Assembly (NCBI RefSeq): GCF_005233875.1
Contig: NZ_SZPZ01000002.1
Location: 1,054,001-1,118,000, forward strand
Length of the DNA stretch: 64,000 nucleotides
Source: Kribbella jiaozuonensis
GTDB lineage: Bacteria; Actinomycetota; Actinomycetes; Propionibacteriales; Kribbellaceae
Direction: 5' to 3'
The notes beneath the pieces are model-generated. The model saw nothing but the letters and a program-made list of their open reading frames with translations, did no database searches and was not told the DNA's origin. Of this stretch, positions 32,924 to 41,454 are shown piece by piece. The first letter of the stretch is position 1, and the number at the start of each line of letters is the position of its first letter. A program made the translations under genes and the position numbers.

Positions 32924-35900
32924 TCAAGGCCCGCTCATCGTCTGTCCGTGACCGGTTGGTGCAATGGTTCGTCCACTCGACGGATGGCGCGCGGTCGGGG
33001 CGGCCGCCGGCGTCATCGTGCGCGCCGCGGTGGTGTAGTCGAGCGCCTTCAGCACATCCCGCGGTACGCCGGCCTTCTCCAGCTCGGCGGCGACCTTGCC
33101 GTTGAAGCTGCCGTCCGGCGACGACGTGTTGTAGAGCTCGCGCAGGTCGACCCGGCCCTCGGCCATCCGCACCAACTGGGGATTCAGCGTGGCGAACGCG
33201 GAGGCGAAACCACCGTCGTTCACCCCGAGCAGGGTCGGCGGCCGGTTGCGGGTCGGATCGCCGGGCAGGGCCTGGTACTTCCGCTCCGTGCCGTCGGCCT
33301 CCTTGACCAGCAGCACAACGGGCTTCCGCGTCGCCTGCGCCCGGTCGATCGCCGCCAGCAACGGCCGGTACGGCTGGTGCACCGATCCGTCCTTGCCCTC
33401 GCCGTGCTCGGTCGCGACGATGTCCGGACGCCCCAGTTTCTCCGGCACGGCCTGCAGCCGGGAGTTCGCGAGCACGGAGTCCAGCGCCGCGCCCTGCTCC
33501 AACTGCCGGAGGCCCTCGAGGTACCGGTGGGCGAGCATCCGCACGAACATCTGGCCGTGCGCGAGGTCCGGTACGTGGGTCGTGCTCCTCGTGACCTGCT
33601 CGCCGCGCCCGTTGTCGGTGCTGGTGCGGATCGTGGCGTCGTACACGACCGGGATCCGGACCGTGACCATCTGCCCTTCGAGGAAGCGGCTGAGCTCGAA
33701 CCGGCTGCCGGTCCCCTCTCCGGTCTGCTCCTTGACCTGCTCACCCATCGAGCCGCTGACCGACACCACTCCGCCGTTCAGCCCGCCGGTCGCGGTCAGC
33801 GGCGTACGCCGGTTCCGGACCCTGCTGGAGCGTGCCACCCGCTGACTACGCCAGACGTGGCCCTCCTGGCCCGGCGAGGAGTCACCGTCGAGCTCCCAGC
33901 CGACCGCGGTGGCGTTGACCGTGACGTTGATCATCGACTTCCCATTTCCCGGCTTCGCCATCGGCACCAGGTCGATCCCGCCGTCGAGCAGCCGCCCGAT
34001 CTTCGCCTTCAGCGCACTCGGCTTGACCGTCGCCCGGATCAGGTGCCGGAACTCGGCCACACCACGCCGACCGAGGAACTGGGGCTGCCGGAGTACGGCG
34101 TTCAGGTTGTCGAACAGTTGGTCCTGCTTCTTCTCGCCCCGCCCGAACGGCACCGACCGGAGTGGCATCGCGCCTTCGGGGAGCCGGACCCTGCGGTGGT
34201 CGGGTCGCTGCTCGGCCACCTCGGCGGTCTGGGGCTCCGGGCCGTCCTGGAGCTCGCCTTCCGGCATCATCGTGTACAGCGTCGCGGTCAGCTCGCGCGT
34301 CCCGGACCTGGTGACGACGTCCGGGTCGAGCCGGCGCAGCTTCGCGCCGGTGCTGGTCATGGCAGCCGCGCCCGCGTTGTGCCGACGGATCACCTCGGTG
34401 GTGAAGACCAGCTTCCGCTCGGCCAGGTTGCGGACGAAGTTGCCGTGCCGGCGCAGGTTCGTGTTCTGGTGCCCGTCGCCGAGGGTGTCGGTCGTGGTCA
34501 GGTCGGTCGAGACACCGCCGGTGGGATTGACCCCCGCCGCCCCCGGTACGCCGCCGTCGACGCCCACAGAGATCGACTGGGTCCGGCTCACGGACCGGTC
34601 GCGCTGCTGGTAGTCGTACGCCTGCTCGGCTCCGCCGGCCTGCTCCGGTGCGAGCTTCGGCCGGCCGTGCTCATCGGTGAGGAGCTTCCCGTCCTTGTCG
34701 GTCTGTACGGCGCGCACGGTCACGTCACCCTCGAAGTGCGCCCGCACCAGCACCACGAACAGGTCGGGATGCTCCCGGCCGTCCAGCGGCGCCTCGAGCG
34801 GGATCTCGACCCCGTCCGGGCCGAGCATGTCGTCCAGCTGGCCGCTGAGGTTCTCCGGTTGGAGCGCGATCTCCAGCCCGGCCTGCAGCACCGGACTCGC
34901 GTTCCGCAGGCCGGGTGCGATCTCGTCGACCTGGGCCGCGACCTGTGGCTCGAGGTCCACCGGCTGGGTCACCTTGCCGGCGACCACCACCAGCTTTTCC
35001 GTCTCGGCCCCGCCCAGGCTGTCCTTGTACGGACCGGTGGCGTGCATGGTCCGGCCGGTGTTCGCCAGCTCGTCGGACTGATCGATGCTCGCGGTGAGCT
35101 TCTCGTCCTCGGTCTGGTACTGGTCTGCCGCGTTGAGGCCATCCGCGCGGAGCTTGGCGGCGAGCCGTTCGGTCGTGTGCGTCGCCGCAAGACCAGTGGT
35201 GACGCCCTGCTTCTCGAGCTTGTAGCGGCGGACGAAGCCACCGCGGACGCGCGGACTGAGCGGGAGCTTGTCGTTCAGGTACCGCTCGGCTGCATCGCTG
35301 ACCACGCTCAGCGGTAGGTCGAGCTTGCCGGACGAGTAGAGCTCCAGCGCCCGCCGCTCGGCCATCAGCTTCTGCACGGTCGCATCCGGCAGCGGGATCG
35401 TCTTGACGACCTGTCCGTTGTGCACGATGTCCGCGAACATCCGGTACTGCTCGAGGAACTGGTGGTGTGTACCGGCGTTGATCAGCAGCCGCTCTTCGCC
35501 CGAGGTCTCGCTGACCGTGGTCGACTGCGCCCGACCGCCGGTATACCCGAGCGATCCGCCTCCGGAGTACGCCGAGCCGTCCGCCTCGACCGGGCCGCCG
35601 CCGGCCGTGCCGGTGACGCCGCCTGACGTGGACGTTCCCGAGGTGTAGCCGACGTCGCTCATCGTGAAGTTGATGTCGACGCTGTTCTGCTGGGTCATCG
35701 CGACATGGGTGAGGCTGACCGCCTCGCCGCGGATCTGCACCTGGTACTGCTGCGGCAGGATCGTCCCGTCCCGGAACGCGTGGACCGGGTTGCCGGGCGC
35801 CTGCACCACCATGAACGTCGGCTTGTACGTCCCGTTCATCCACTCGCGGTTCGCGACCAGACTGGTCGGCGCCAGCGCCGCGTGCAGCGTCGGCAGCGCG

Positions 35901-38900
35901 GTGGAGTCGGCCCGGATCGCCGGGATCACGTCCGCGACCGCGTCGGCCACGTTGCCCGCGTCGACGGCGACCGGCATGGCCTGCTGGACTGCCTCCGCGG
36001 TCGGTGCCTGCACAGTCTGCGCGAGCACCGGGGTCTCGGCGCGGGCCAACGGACTGTCGTAGGCGATCTCCATGCTGCCGCCCACATCGGCCAGCGGCGT
36101 GGCATCCCCGTTGTCGGTGATCTCCGCGAACTTGATCCGGATCTTCTGCTTGACCCGGTCGAGTGGCTCGGTGCTCTCGCTCAGCGTCACCCGGTTGATC
36201 CGGAGTCCCGCCGTCCAGCTCATGTTCCGCATGAACGCGGACCGGCTGGCCTTCACACCGAGCTTGGCGGCCCAGCCGCGGACGCCCGTCGCCGGCTTGA
36301 CGGAGCCTTCGATCCCGGCGGACACCGGCACCGAACTGCTCCGCCCGATCGTCCGGCTGGAGGCCACCGAGCTGATGCCGAGCGGCACCTGGTTCTCGTT
36401 GGTGCTCGTGCCACGACCTTCGGACACGAAGGTGCCGGTGTTCTCGTCGTACTCCTGGTCGACGGTCAACCGGTACGGACGCCAGCGCGGCGTACCGGCG
36501 AAGCCGTGATCCTCCAGTACGACGATCAGGCCGCCCTGGCAGGCCTCGTTCATCCCGGCCGCGAGCCGCGCCGCGCTGATCGCCTGGACGACGCGCTCGT
36601 AGTTGGCGAGCTGAGCCCTGGTCGCGTCACCGACCGGACGGTCGTACTTGTCGAGGTCGGGCACCAGCCCCTGGGCCTTCAGCCCCATCAACGCGTCGTG
36701 ACGGGCCGCGTCCGCGCCGACGATGTTCTGGACCAGCCCCTGGCCGACACCGCGGATCTGGCCCGGCCCGCGACCCATCCACGGCGGCGCCGTCTGCGGA
36801 CCGGTCGGCGGCTCCGGGTCGTCGCGCAGCAACACCCGGCCGTCCTGGTCCGTCCGGATCGCACCGTGCTCGTCCCGCTGGATCGCCTTCGCGTCCGCCC
36901 GGCCACCGGCCCGGAGCAGGTCGTTCTCGGCGACCCGCATGTGCGCCGTACACGGGCTGTCCACGACGATCGGCGGCTTCCGGTCGCCGATCCGGCGCAG
37001 TGTCGCCGTCGTCTTCAGCGGGACCTTGACGCCCTGGGTCCCCATGAACCGGTGGACGACGGGCGAGATCGTGGTGTTGCTGATGTTCTGGCCGCCCTGC
37101 CGGGACACGTTCCGCCCGGCCGACACGCTCGGAGAGAGGTTCACCCCGGAGCCGGCGACGTTGTTGAGTGCCGTCGCCGCGCCCAGCGGGTGGGCAGCGT
37201 CCCGTACGCCGGGGAACGACAGCGAACCGGTGCCGGTGAGCGACGCGCCGTACGTCTGGCTCGCGTTGCCGCCGAGGAAGCCGACCGGAACCTTCTCCAT
37301 CCCGATCTCGGAGCTGAACTCGCCGACCAGTTCGGCCGCGCTCCAGTCCGGCGTGGTCTCCCAGGTGAGCTCGTACTCGTTGTTGTCGGCGGTCCGGAAG
37401 CTCCGGGTGACACCACCCGGCCGGCTCATGTCGTGGATCAGCCGTGGCGTGTCCGTCACGATCAGGCCGGTGATGTGGCTCGCGGTGACCTCGTCCAGGT
37501 CGCCGTACCGGTCCTGCGCCTGCCTGATGACGTCCGTCGCGACCCCACGCAGGCCGTCGACGCTGTCCATGGTGAAGCGCGGGAACTCGCCCGTGACGTC
37601 CTGGGCGTGGCCGAGCTCCGCCAGAGTGACCGTCTCGGACGCCGCCTTCACGGTGTACGGACTGGCCACCCAGGTCTGCTGCGGGCCGACGTCGATGCTC
37701 CGGACCGGCGACCAGGGCTGAGTGGGGGAGTTGCGTACCTCCACCTCGAGGACGCCGTCCCACTCGACCAGGAGCGACTCACCACGGTGGAGGCCGACCC
37801 AGCCGAGCATGTGGTACCCGCTCTCGCCGGCGTTCTCGGCGAGGGTGTGGCCATGGGTCGCCTCGAGCTTCGGCGTGGTGAGCTGGGCGGCTGCGTGCAG
37901 CGGCGTACCCGGAGCGGCCAGCGCGATGATCGGCTGCAGGTTCAGTCCGACGGTGGTGCTGCCGGAGTGCGCGTTCGTCGTACCGGCGCTGATGCCGCCT
38001 TCACCGAGCGTGCCGGACATCTGCTCGGCCATCTCGAAGTCGCGGCGGGTGATCTCCCGGATGTTGGTGGCCAGCATCCGGACCCGGACCTCGGGCATCT
38101 CCGAGATGCTGCCGTCCCCGTCGCCGGGGACGGGGAACACCATGCCGTCCTGCGAGAGCAGCAGCCGGTACTCCGCACTCTCCAGCGGCAGCGGCCCGGT
38201 CTGCGGCAGCTGACGAGAGGCGCCGTTCGCCTCCAGCTCCTCGTTGATCACGTCGACCGGCAGTACGACGGGCTCGCCCTCCGGCGTACCGGTCATCAGC
38301 ACATCGGCGACCGGCATCGCGGCGCTGCAGCTCTGCTCGTACTTGCTGACCTGACTGCGCGCAGCGTCGGCCAACGTCTTCAGTTGGCCTTGCGAGCCAC
38401 CTGAGTCGATCCCGTCGAGCAACGTCCGGTACGCCGTCAGCGCGCGCTGCGCCTCGGTCGCGGCGACGCCGTACGCGCCGCTGATCTCGGTGTGCCGGGC
38501 GGCCTTGTTCTCGGCGGCTGTGGCAGTGATCCGCAGCATCCGGGCGCGTTCGGCGGCGCCAAGGTCGAGGCCCTGCGCCTCCACATCCGCCTGACGCTTG
38601 GTCTCCTCCGCCAGCTCCGCCGCGGTATGTGCGGTCTCGGCCTTGGTGGCCGACCGCGACTCGAGGTCGGTGACCGCGGACTCGAGCGACTGGATCTGGG
38701 TGAGGACCTCTTCGCGGAGGTGCGCGACCGAGTTCGGCGCGGGCCGCGGGTCGGGCCTGCCGAAGGCGGCTGCATCGGGTCCGGCGTTCGCCTCGGCGGA
38801 CCAGGGGAGAACGGGCTCGGCGCCGCCGTGGCGGCGGATGGTCCGGGCCAGACCGTTGAGGTCGCGCTCCAGCTCCGACAGACTGCGCGGCCCGCTCGGG

Positions 38901-40090
38901 GCCCCGTTGGCCAGCGTCTCGGCGCGTGCCTGCTGCCAGTCCCGCGCCATGACCTGGTACGCCGCATGGTCAGCCTGCAGCCGCCGATCGCGCCGCTCGT
39001 GGCTGAAGACCGACTTCAGCCGGCCGAGCACACCGCGCGGCCGGGCCGCCTGTGCGGCCGCGATCTCCTGTGTCATCAAGGAGAGCTGGTGGGTCCACAC
39101 GTGCCGCAGCTGCTCGTCGGCGAGCCGCGGCGAGATCTGCAGGACGTGCGGGTCTTCCGCCGTACCGGACCGGATGATGCCCTTGGCCATCGCGCCGAGC
39201 GTGGTCTTCCCGATCTCGACCCGGACGTGCTGCGGTACGTCGGTGACCGTCGTCTGCAGGATCGCCTGCTGCGTCTGCAGGTCGATGGCCGGCCGGTCGG
39301 TCACCGAGGCGGCCAGATCCACCTGGTTCATCGCGGCAAGCGCCGTCAGCGCACCGGACCCGGTCAGGTCGGTCTGGCTGCTCGGTCGTCCGCCGGCACC
39401 GGTCACCAGGCCCGTGCCGTGAACTTGCGAGGTCCAGACCCGCCGACCTTCGGCACGTCTGTGGTTGCTGCCGACCGGAGCGCGATGTCGCCGGCCGGCC
39501 GAGCCGGGCGGCGGCCCGTTCACCGGTCCGTTCACACCGACGACGAGGGCGTCCCGGCTGATCGTCGCCGAGGCCGACACGATCGTCGACACCGGGACGG
39601 GCCGGTTCGACCCGGGCAGGCGGTCCAGCCGGGCGGCAGCCTCCGCGTCATCCGGAGCAGCACTGCTGAGCGCGTATCTGAGCAACGCCTCAGCCTCGGT
39701 ACGGCGGGACTGGTCCAGCCCCGGGCTGCGCAAGTACTGGTCGAGCGCCCCGACCGCGCCGCGCGCCGGCAGCTGACCGCGAGCCCGGGCCACCTCGGCC
39801 CCGAGCACGCAGACGGCCTCGGCCAGCAGACGGTCGTCGGCGGCACGGTCCGCGGCCCGGCGCGCGAGTTGCGCCTCCAGGGCCCGCATCACGTACGCCG
39901 GCACCATGTCGTCGCGACCGGTCAGCCAGACCCTGCCGTTACGCAGCGGAACGGCGGACGGGTGCAGGATCCCGAGCGCGGTTCGTACTGCCCACCGGGC
40001 GCGAGTCGTCGGATCGGCGGCGGACGAAATGGGTGTGGTCAGCCGACTCACCCCCTCCCGTTGGGTGTCCAAGTGCTCACCAGTTGTCAC
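32924..40090 (-). CDS. Giant modular protein A of unknown function (2388 aa)
   Basis: Paralogue of giant B, colinear from end to end. Residues 30-150 are the shared helical head. 215-345 is an insertion absent from B, beta/alpha in character. 370-590 is helical and coiled-coil-like. Ser/Thr/Gly-rich hairpin-like modules lie near 668-810, 905-1035, 1203-1345, 1448-1566, 1776-1905 and 2052-2160. A conserved C-terminal domain lies at 2235-2345 (FASAFATLNPQLVRMAEG, VDLREL). Anchors are GRGPGQIRGVG (1107), DLPLSVVSDAAERYL (1591), GLAATHTTERLAAKLR (1633) and HRRVRLP (1965). No signal peptide, membrane segment or toxin-like variable tip is visible. The start is GTG 40090; GTG 40051 is a possible alternative. 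The operator-like palindrome at 40089-40104 overlaps the start codon. Confidence 0.75.
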   Translation of the reverse strand: MTTGEHLDTQREGVSRLTTPISSAADPTTRARWAVRTALGILHPSAVPLRNGRVWLTGRDDMVPAYVMRALEAQLARRAADRAADDRLLAEAVCVLGAEVARARGQLPARGAVGALDQYLRSPGLDQSRRTEAEALLRYALSSAAPDDAEAAARLDRLPGSNRPVPVSTIVSASATISRDALVVGVNGPVNGPPPGSAGRRHRAPVGSNHRRAEGRRVWTSQVHGTGLVTGAGGRPSSQTDLTGSGALTALAAMNQVDLAASVTDRPAIDLQTQQAILQTTVTDVPQHVRVEIGKTTLGAMAKGIIRSGTAEDPHVLQISPRLADEQLRHVWTHQLSLMTQEIAAAQAARPRGVLGRLKSVFSHERRDRRLQADHAAYQVMARDWQQARAETLANGAPSGPRSLSELERDLNGLARTIRRHGGAEPVLPWSAEANAGPDAAAFGRPDPRPAPNSVAHLREEVLTQIQSLESAVTDLESRSATKAETAHTAAELAEETKRQADVEAQGLDLGAAERARMLRITATAAENKAARHTEISGAYGVAATEAQRALTAYRTLLDGIDSGGSQGQLKTLADAARSQVSKYEQSCSAAMPVADVLMTGTPEGEPVVLPVDVINEELEANGASRQLPQTGPLPLESAEYRLLLSQDGMVFPVPGDGDGSISEMPEVRVRMLATNIREITRRDFEMAEQMSGTLGEGGISAGTTNAHSGSTTVGLNLQPIIALAAPGTPLHAAAQLTTPKLEATHGHTLAENAGESGYHMLGWVGLHRGESLLVEWDGVLEVEVRNSPTQPWSPVRSIDVGPQQTWVASPYTVKAASETVTLAELGHAQDVTGEFPRFTMDSVDGLRGVATDVIRQAQDRYGDLDEVTASHITGLIVTDTPRLIHDMSRPGGVTRSFRTADNNEYELTWETTPDWSAAELVGEFSSEIGMEKVPVGFLGGNASQTYGASLTGTGSLSFPGVRDAAHPLGAATALNNVAGSGVNLSPSVSAGRNVSRQGGQNISNTTISPVVHRFMGTQGVKVPLKTTATLRRIGDRKPPIVVDSPCTAHMRVAENDLLRAGGRADAKAIQRDEHGAIRTDQDGRVLLRDDPEPPTGPQTAPPWMGRGPGQIRGVGQGLVQNIVGADAARHDALMGLKAQGLVPDLDKYDRPVGDATRAQLANYERVVQAISAARLAAGMNEACQGGLIVVLEDHGFAGTPRWRPYRLTVDQEYDENTGTFVSEGRGTSTNENQVPLGISSVASSRTIGRSSSVPVSAGIEGSVKPATGVRGWAAKLGVKASRSAFMRNMSWTAGLRINRVTLSESTEPLDRVKQKIRIKFAEITDNGDATPLADVGGSMEIAYDSPLARAETPVLAQTVQAPTAEAVQQAMPVAVDAGNVADAVADVIPAIRADSTALPTLHAALAPTSLVANREWMNGTYKPTFMVVQAPGNPVHAFRDGTILPQQYQVQIRGEAVSLTHVAMTQQNSVDINFTMSDVGYTSGTSTSGGVTGTAGGGPVEADGSAYSGGGSLGYTGGRAQSTTVSETSGEERLLINAGTHHQFLEQYRMFADIVHNGQVVKTIPLPDATVQKLMAERRALELYSSGKLDLPLSVVSDAAERYLNDKLPLSPRVRGGFVRRYKLEKQGVTTGLAATHTTERLAAKLRADGLNAADQYQTEDEKLTASIDQSDELANTGRTMHATGPYKDSLGGAETEKLVVVAGKVTQPVDLEPQVAAQVDEIAPGLRNASPVLQAGLEIALQPENLSGQLDDMLGPDGVEIPLEAPLDGREHPDLFVVLVRAHFEGDVTVRAVQTDKDGKLLTDEHGRPKLAPEQAGGAEQAYDYQQRDRSVSRTQSISVGVDGGVPGAAGVNPTGGVSTDLTTTDTLGDGHQNTNLRRHGNFVRNLAERKLVFTTEVIRRHNAGAAAMTSTGAKLRRLDPDVVTRSGTRELTATLYTMMPEGELQDGPEPQTAEVAEQRPDHRRVRLPEGAMPLRSVPFGRGEKKQDQLFDNLNAVLRQPQFLGRRGVAEFRHLIRATVKPSALKAKIGRLLDGGIDLVPMAKPGNGKSMINVTVNATAVGWELDGDSSPGQEGHVWRSQRVARSSRVRNRRTPLTATGGLNGGVVSVSGSMGEQVKEQTGEGTGSRFELSRFLEGQMVTVRIPVVYDATIRTSTDNGRGEQVTRSTTHVPDLAHGQMFVRMLAHRYLEGLRQLEQGAALDSVLANSRLQAVPEKLGRPDIVATEHGEGKDGSVHQPYRPLLAAIDRAQATRKPVVLLVKEADGTERKYQALPGDPTRNRPPTLLGVNDGGFASAFATLNPQLVRMAEGRVDLRELYNTSSPDGSFNGKVAAELEKAGVPRDVLKALDYTTAARTMTPAAAPTARHPSSGRTIAPTGHGQTMSGP

Positions 40091-40104
40091 TAGGACGTCC
40101 TAGT
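40089..40104. promoter_or_regulatory. Perfect 16-bp palindrome at the start of giant gene A
   Basis: ACTAGGACGTCCTAGT is a perfect palindrome. It overlaps the GTG start of giant A and the predicted transcription start downstream of a minus-strand -10-like TAGATT (40110-40115). It is well placed to act as a repressor operator. Confidence 0.5.
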
Positions 40105-40182
40105 TCCGGAATCTAGCAAACAATCGGTTACTCGCCAGCAACTCGATTCACCCGAACTGTTAACGATTTACGCCGAGTGACC

Positions 40183-40192
40183 ATCCTAGGAT
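40183..40192. promoter_or_regulatory. Palindrome ATCCTAGGAT and probable leaderless promoter of the 153-aa gene
   Basis: This palindrome shares the CTAGGA core with the 16-bp palindrome about 90 bases away. Its right part, TAGGAT (40187-40192), is a good -10 box for the plus strand and would start transcription at the ATG at 40200, making a leaderless mRNA. One regulator might bind both sites and control both divergent units. Confidence 0.45.
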
Positions 40193-40199
40193 CACCTTC

Positions 40200-40661
40200 A
40201 TGGTCGAGCGGCTCGGTACATCGCAATGGAGTGTCTCCGAGGCGCGGAGCATGGTCGCCCAGCTGCGGCACGTGGCCGGCGACGGCCCGGAGTACGACGG
40301 GATCGAGCTGTTCACCTCGCTGTGCGCGTACCTCGACCAGTTGCACGGGAAGGCCGGATTCGACTACGTCTACACCGGGGCGCGGCGGCAGGCGCTGGCC
40401 GACGCGGTCCGGGAGGTCCGCGGACCCAGCGGCGTAGGAGATCCGGAGAGCGACCGGCTGGTCCAGCCGGTGAACGCGGCGGTCACGCTCGTCGAGGGAC
40501 GCGAGCTGGTGACCTGGCTGGAGGGGCAGAGCGGGTGGCAGCAGGACCTCGGCAGAGCGCTGCGTGCGCTGTACACCTATCTAGACCAATTGTACGGCGG
40601 ACCTGGCGCCTTCAACGAGCTGCTGACCACGTTCGAACGCAGGCGGGTCGCAGCGCGGTAA
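40200..40661 (+). CDS. 153-aa protein of two tandem repeats, divergent from giant A
   Basis: No known family recognised. Two copies of a helical unit of about 60 residues are visible: SEARSMVAQLRHVAG, then LFTSLCAYLDQLHGKAGFD; and VEGRELVTWLEGQSG, then ALRALYTYLDQLYGGPGAF. No signal peptide or Cys cluster is seen. It sits head-to-head with giant A across 109 bases that hold two related palindromes, so it may be co-regulated with the giant cassette. It could also be an adaptor or a helical binding protein. Confidence 0.6.
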   Translation: MVERLGTSQWSVSEARSMVAQLRHVAGDGPEYDGIELFTSLCAYLDQLHGKAGFDYVYTGARRQALADAVREVRGPSGVGDPESDRLVQPVNAAVTLVEGRELVTWLEGQSGWQQDLGRALRALYTYLDQLYGGPGAFNELLTTFERRRVAAR

Positions 40662-40713
40662 CGGCACCGGCCTGCCGGCGTGAGTGGTACCTCGCTGCCA
40701 TTACGGTAGGCCC

Positions 40714-41454
40714 GTGAGTCTCTCGTCCTCCACGCGAACCCCTTCCCAAGGCGCCCGGGCCGCGGGCCGACCCTCGGGTGGTGGTCCGAACCGCCTCCCG
40801 AGCAGCCGCGAGCGACGACCGGCCCTGGCCGCCCTCGCCGTCATCCTGATTCTGCTCGGTGCTGCCGGGTCCGCACTGATCGCCCTGAACAGCGGCAACC
40901 GGTCCGACTTCGTGGCGATCTCCGCCGACAGCCTCCCGCCCGGGCACAAGCTCGAGGCCAAGGACCTGTCCCGCGGCGACCTGGCCGGCGCGACCGGTGG
41001 TCTGATCCCGTGGTCCCAGGCGAGCAAGTACCTCGGCCGCTACACCACCACCTGGCTGTACAAGGACCAGTTCGTCACGCCCGAGAACTTCACCAAGGAC
41101 GGCGAGCAGCCGATCCCGGCCGGCGCCGCCCTGGTCGGTATCAGCCTGGAAGCCGGCCGTGCGCCGTCCGACGGGCTCAGCGTCGGTGACATCGTCTCGA
41201 TCACCCGGGTCCCCACGGCCAACCAGGACGGCGCCACGCCGATCACGCTGGTCAAGGCGGCCACGGTGACCTCCAGCGCGGGCGCGATCACCGACTCGAA
41301 GACCAACGCGAACAGCTCGCTGAACGTGACCGTGCTGGTCCCGGCCGACCAGATCACCACGGTCGGCGCGGCCGCGGCCTCCAAGTCGCTGATGCTGGCG
41401 AAGCTGGCGCCCGGGACCAAGACGGACGTGGAGCGCAACGGCGGGGCGAACTGA
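40714..41454 (+). CDS. CpaB/RcpC-like SAF-domain protein of the Tad locus
   Basis: 246 residues. A disordered Arg/Pro/Ser-rich N-terminus of about 35 residues, one membrane helix (LAALAVILILLGAAGSALIAL, near residues 37-57) and a SAF domain (LPPGHKLEAKDLSRGDLAG, then SLEAGRAPSDGLSVGDIVSI) fit CpaB-like proteins that help pilus assembly outside the membrane. GTG 41714 is not used; GTG 40714 lies six bases after a -10-like TACGGT, so it may be leaderless. It is the first gene of the Tad operon and its stop overlaps the next ATG. Confidence 0.8.
   Translation: MSLSSSTRTPSQGARAAGRPSGGGPNRLPSSRERRPALAALAVILILLGAAGSALIALNSGNRSDFVAISADSLPPGHKLEAKDLSRGDLAGATGGLIPWSQASKYLGRYTTTWLYKDQFVTPENFTKDGEQPIPAGAALVGISLEAGRAPSDGLSVGDIVSITRVPTANQDGATPITLVKAATVTSSAGAITDSKTNANSSLNVTVLVPADQITTVGAAAASKSLMLAKLAPGTKTDVERNGGAN

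Noticed and set aside
35705..38404. Long plus-strand frames opposite giant gene A
   Set aside because: The minus-strand frame is continuous for 7 kb and matches its paralogue in giant B; the plus frames match nothing.
39190..39430. Metalloprotease-like HExxH in the insertion of giant A
   Set aside because: A His-rich segment (RHVWTHQLSLM, near residue 329) lacks the glutamate of HExxH, so no catalytic site is supported.
40662..40713. Terminator between the 153-residue gene and the Tad operon
   Set aside because: Only a short CCGG-type hairpin (around 40669-40680) is present, without a convincing stem length or T-tract.
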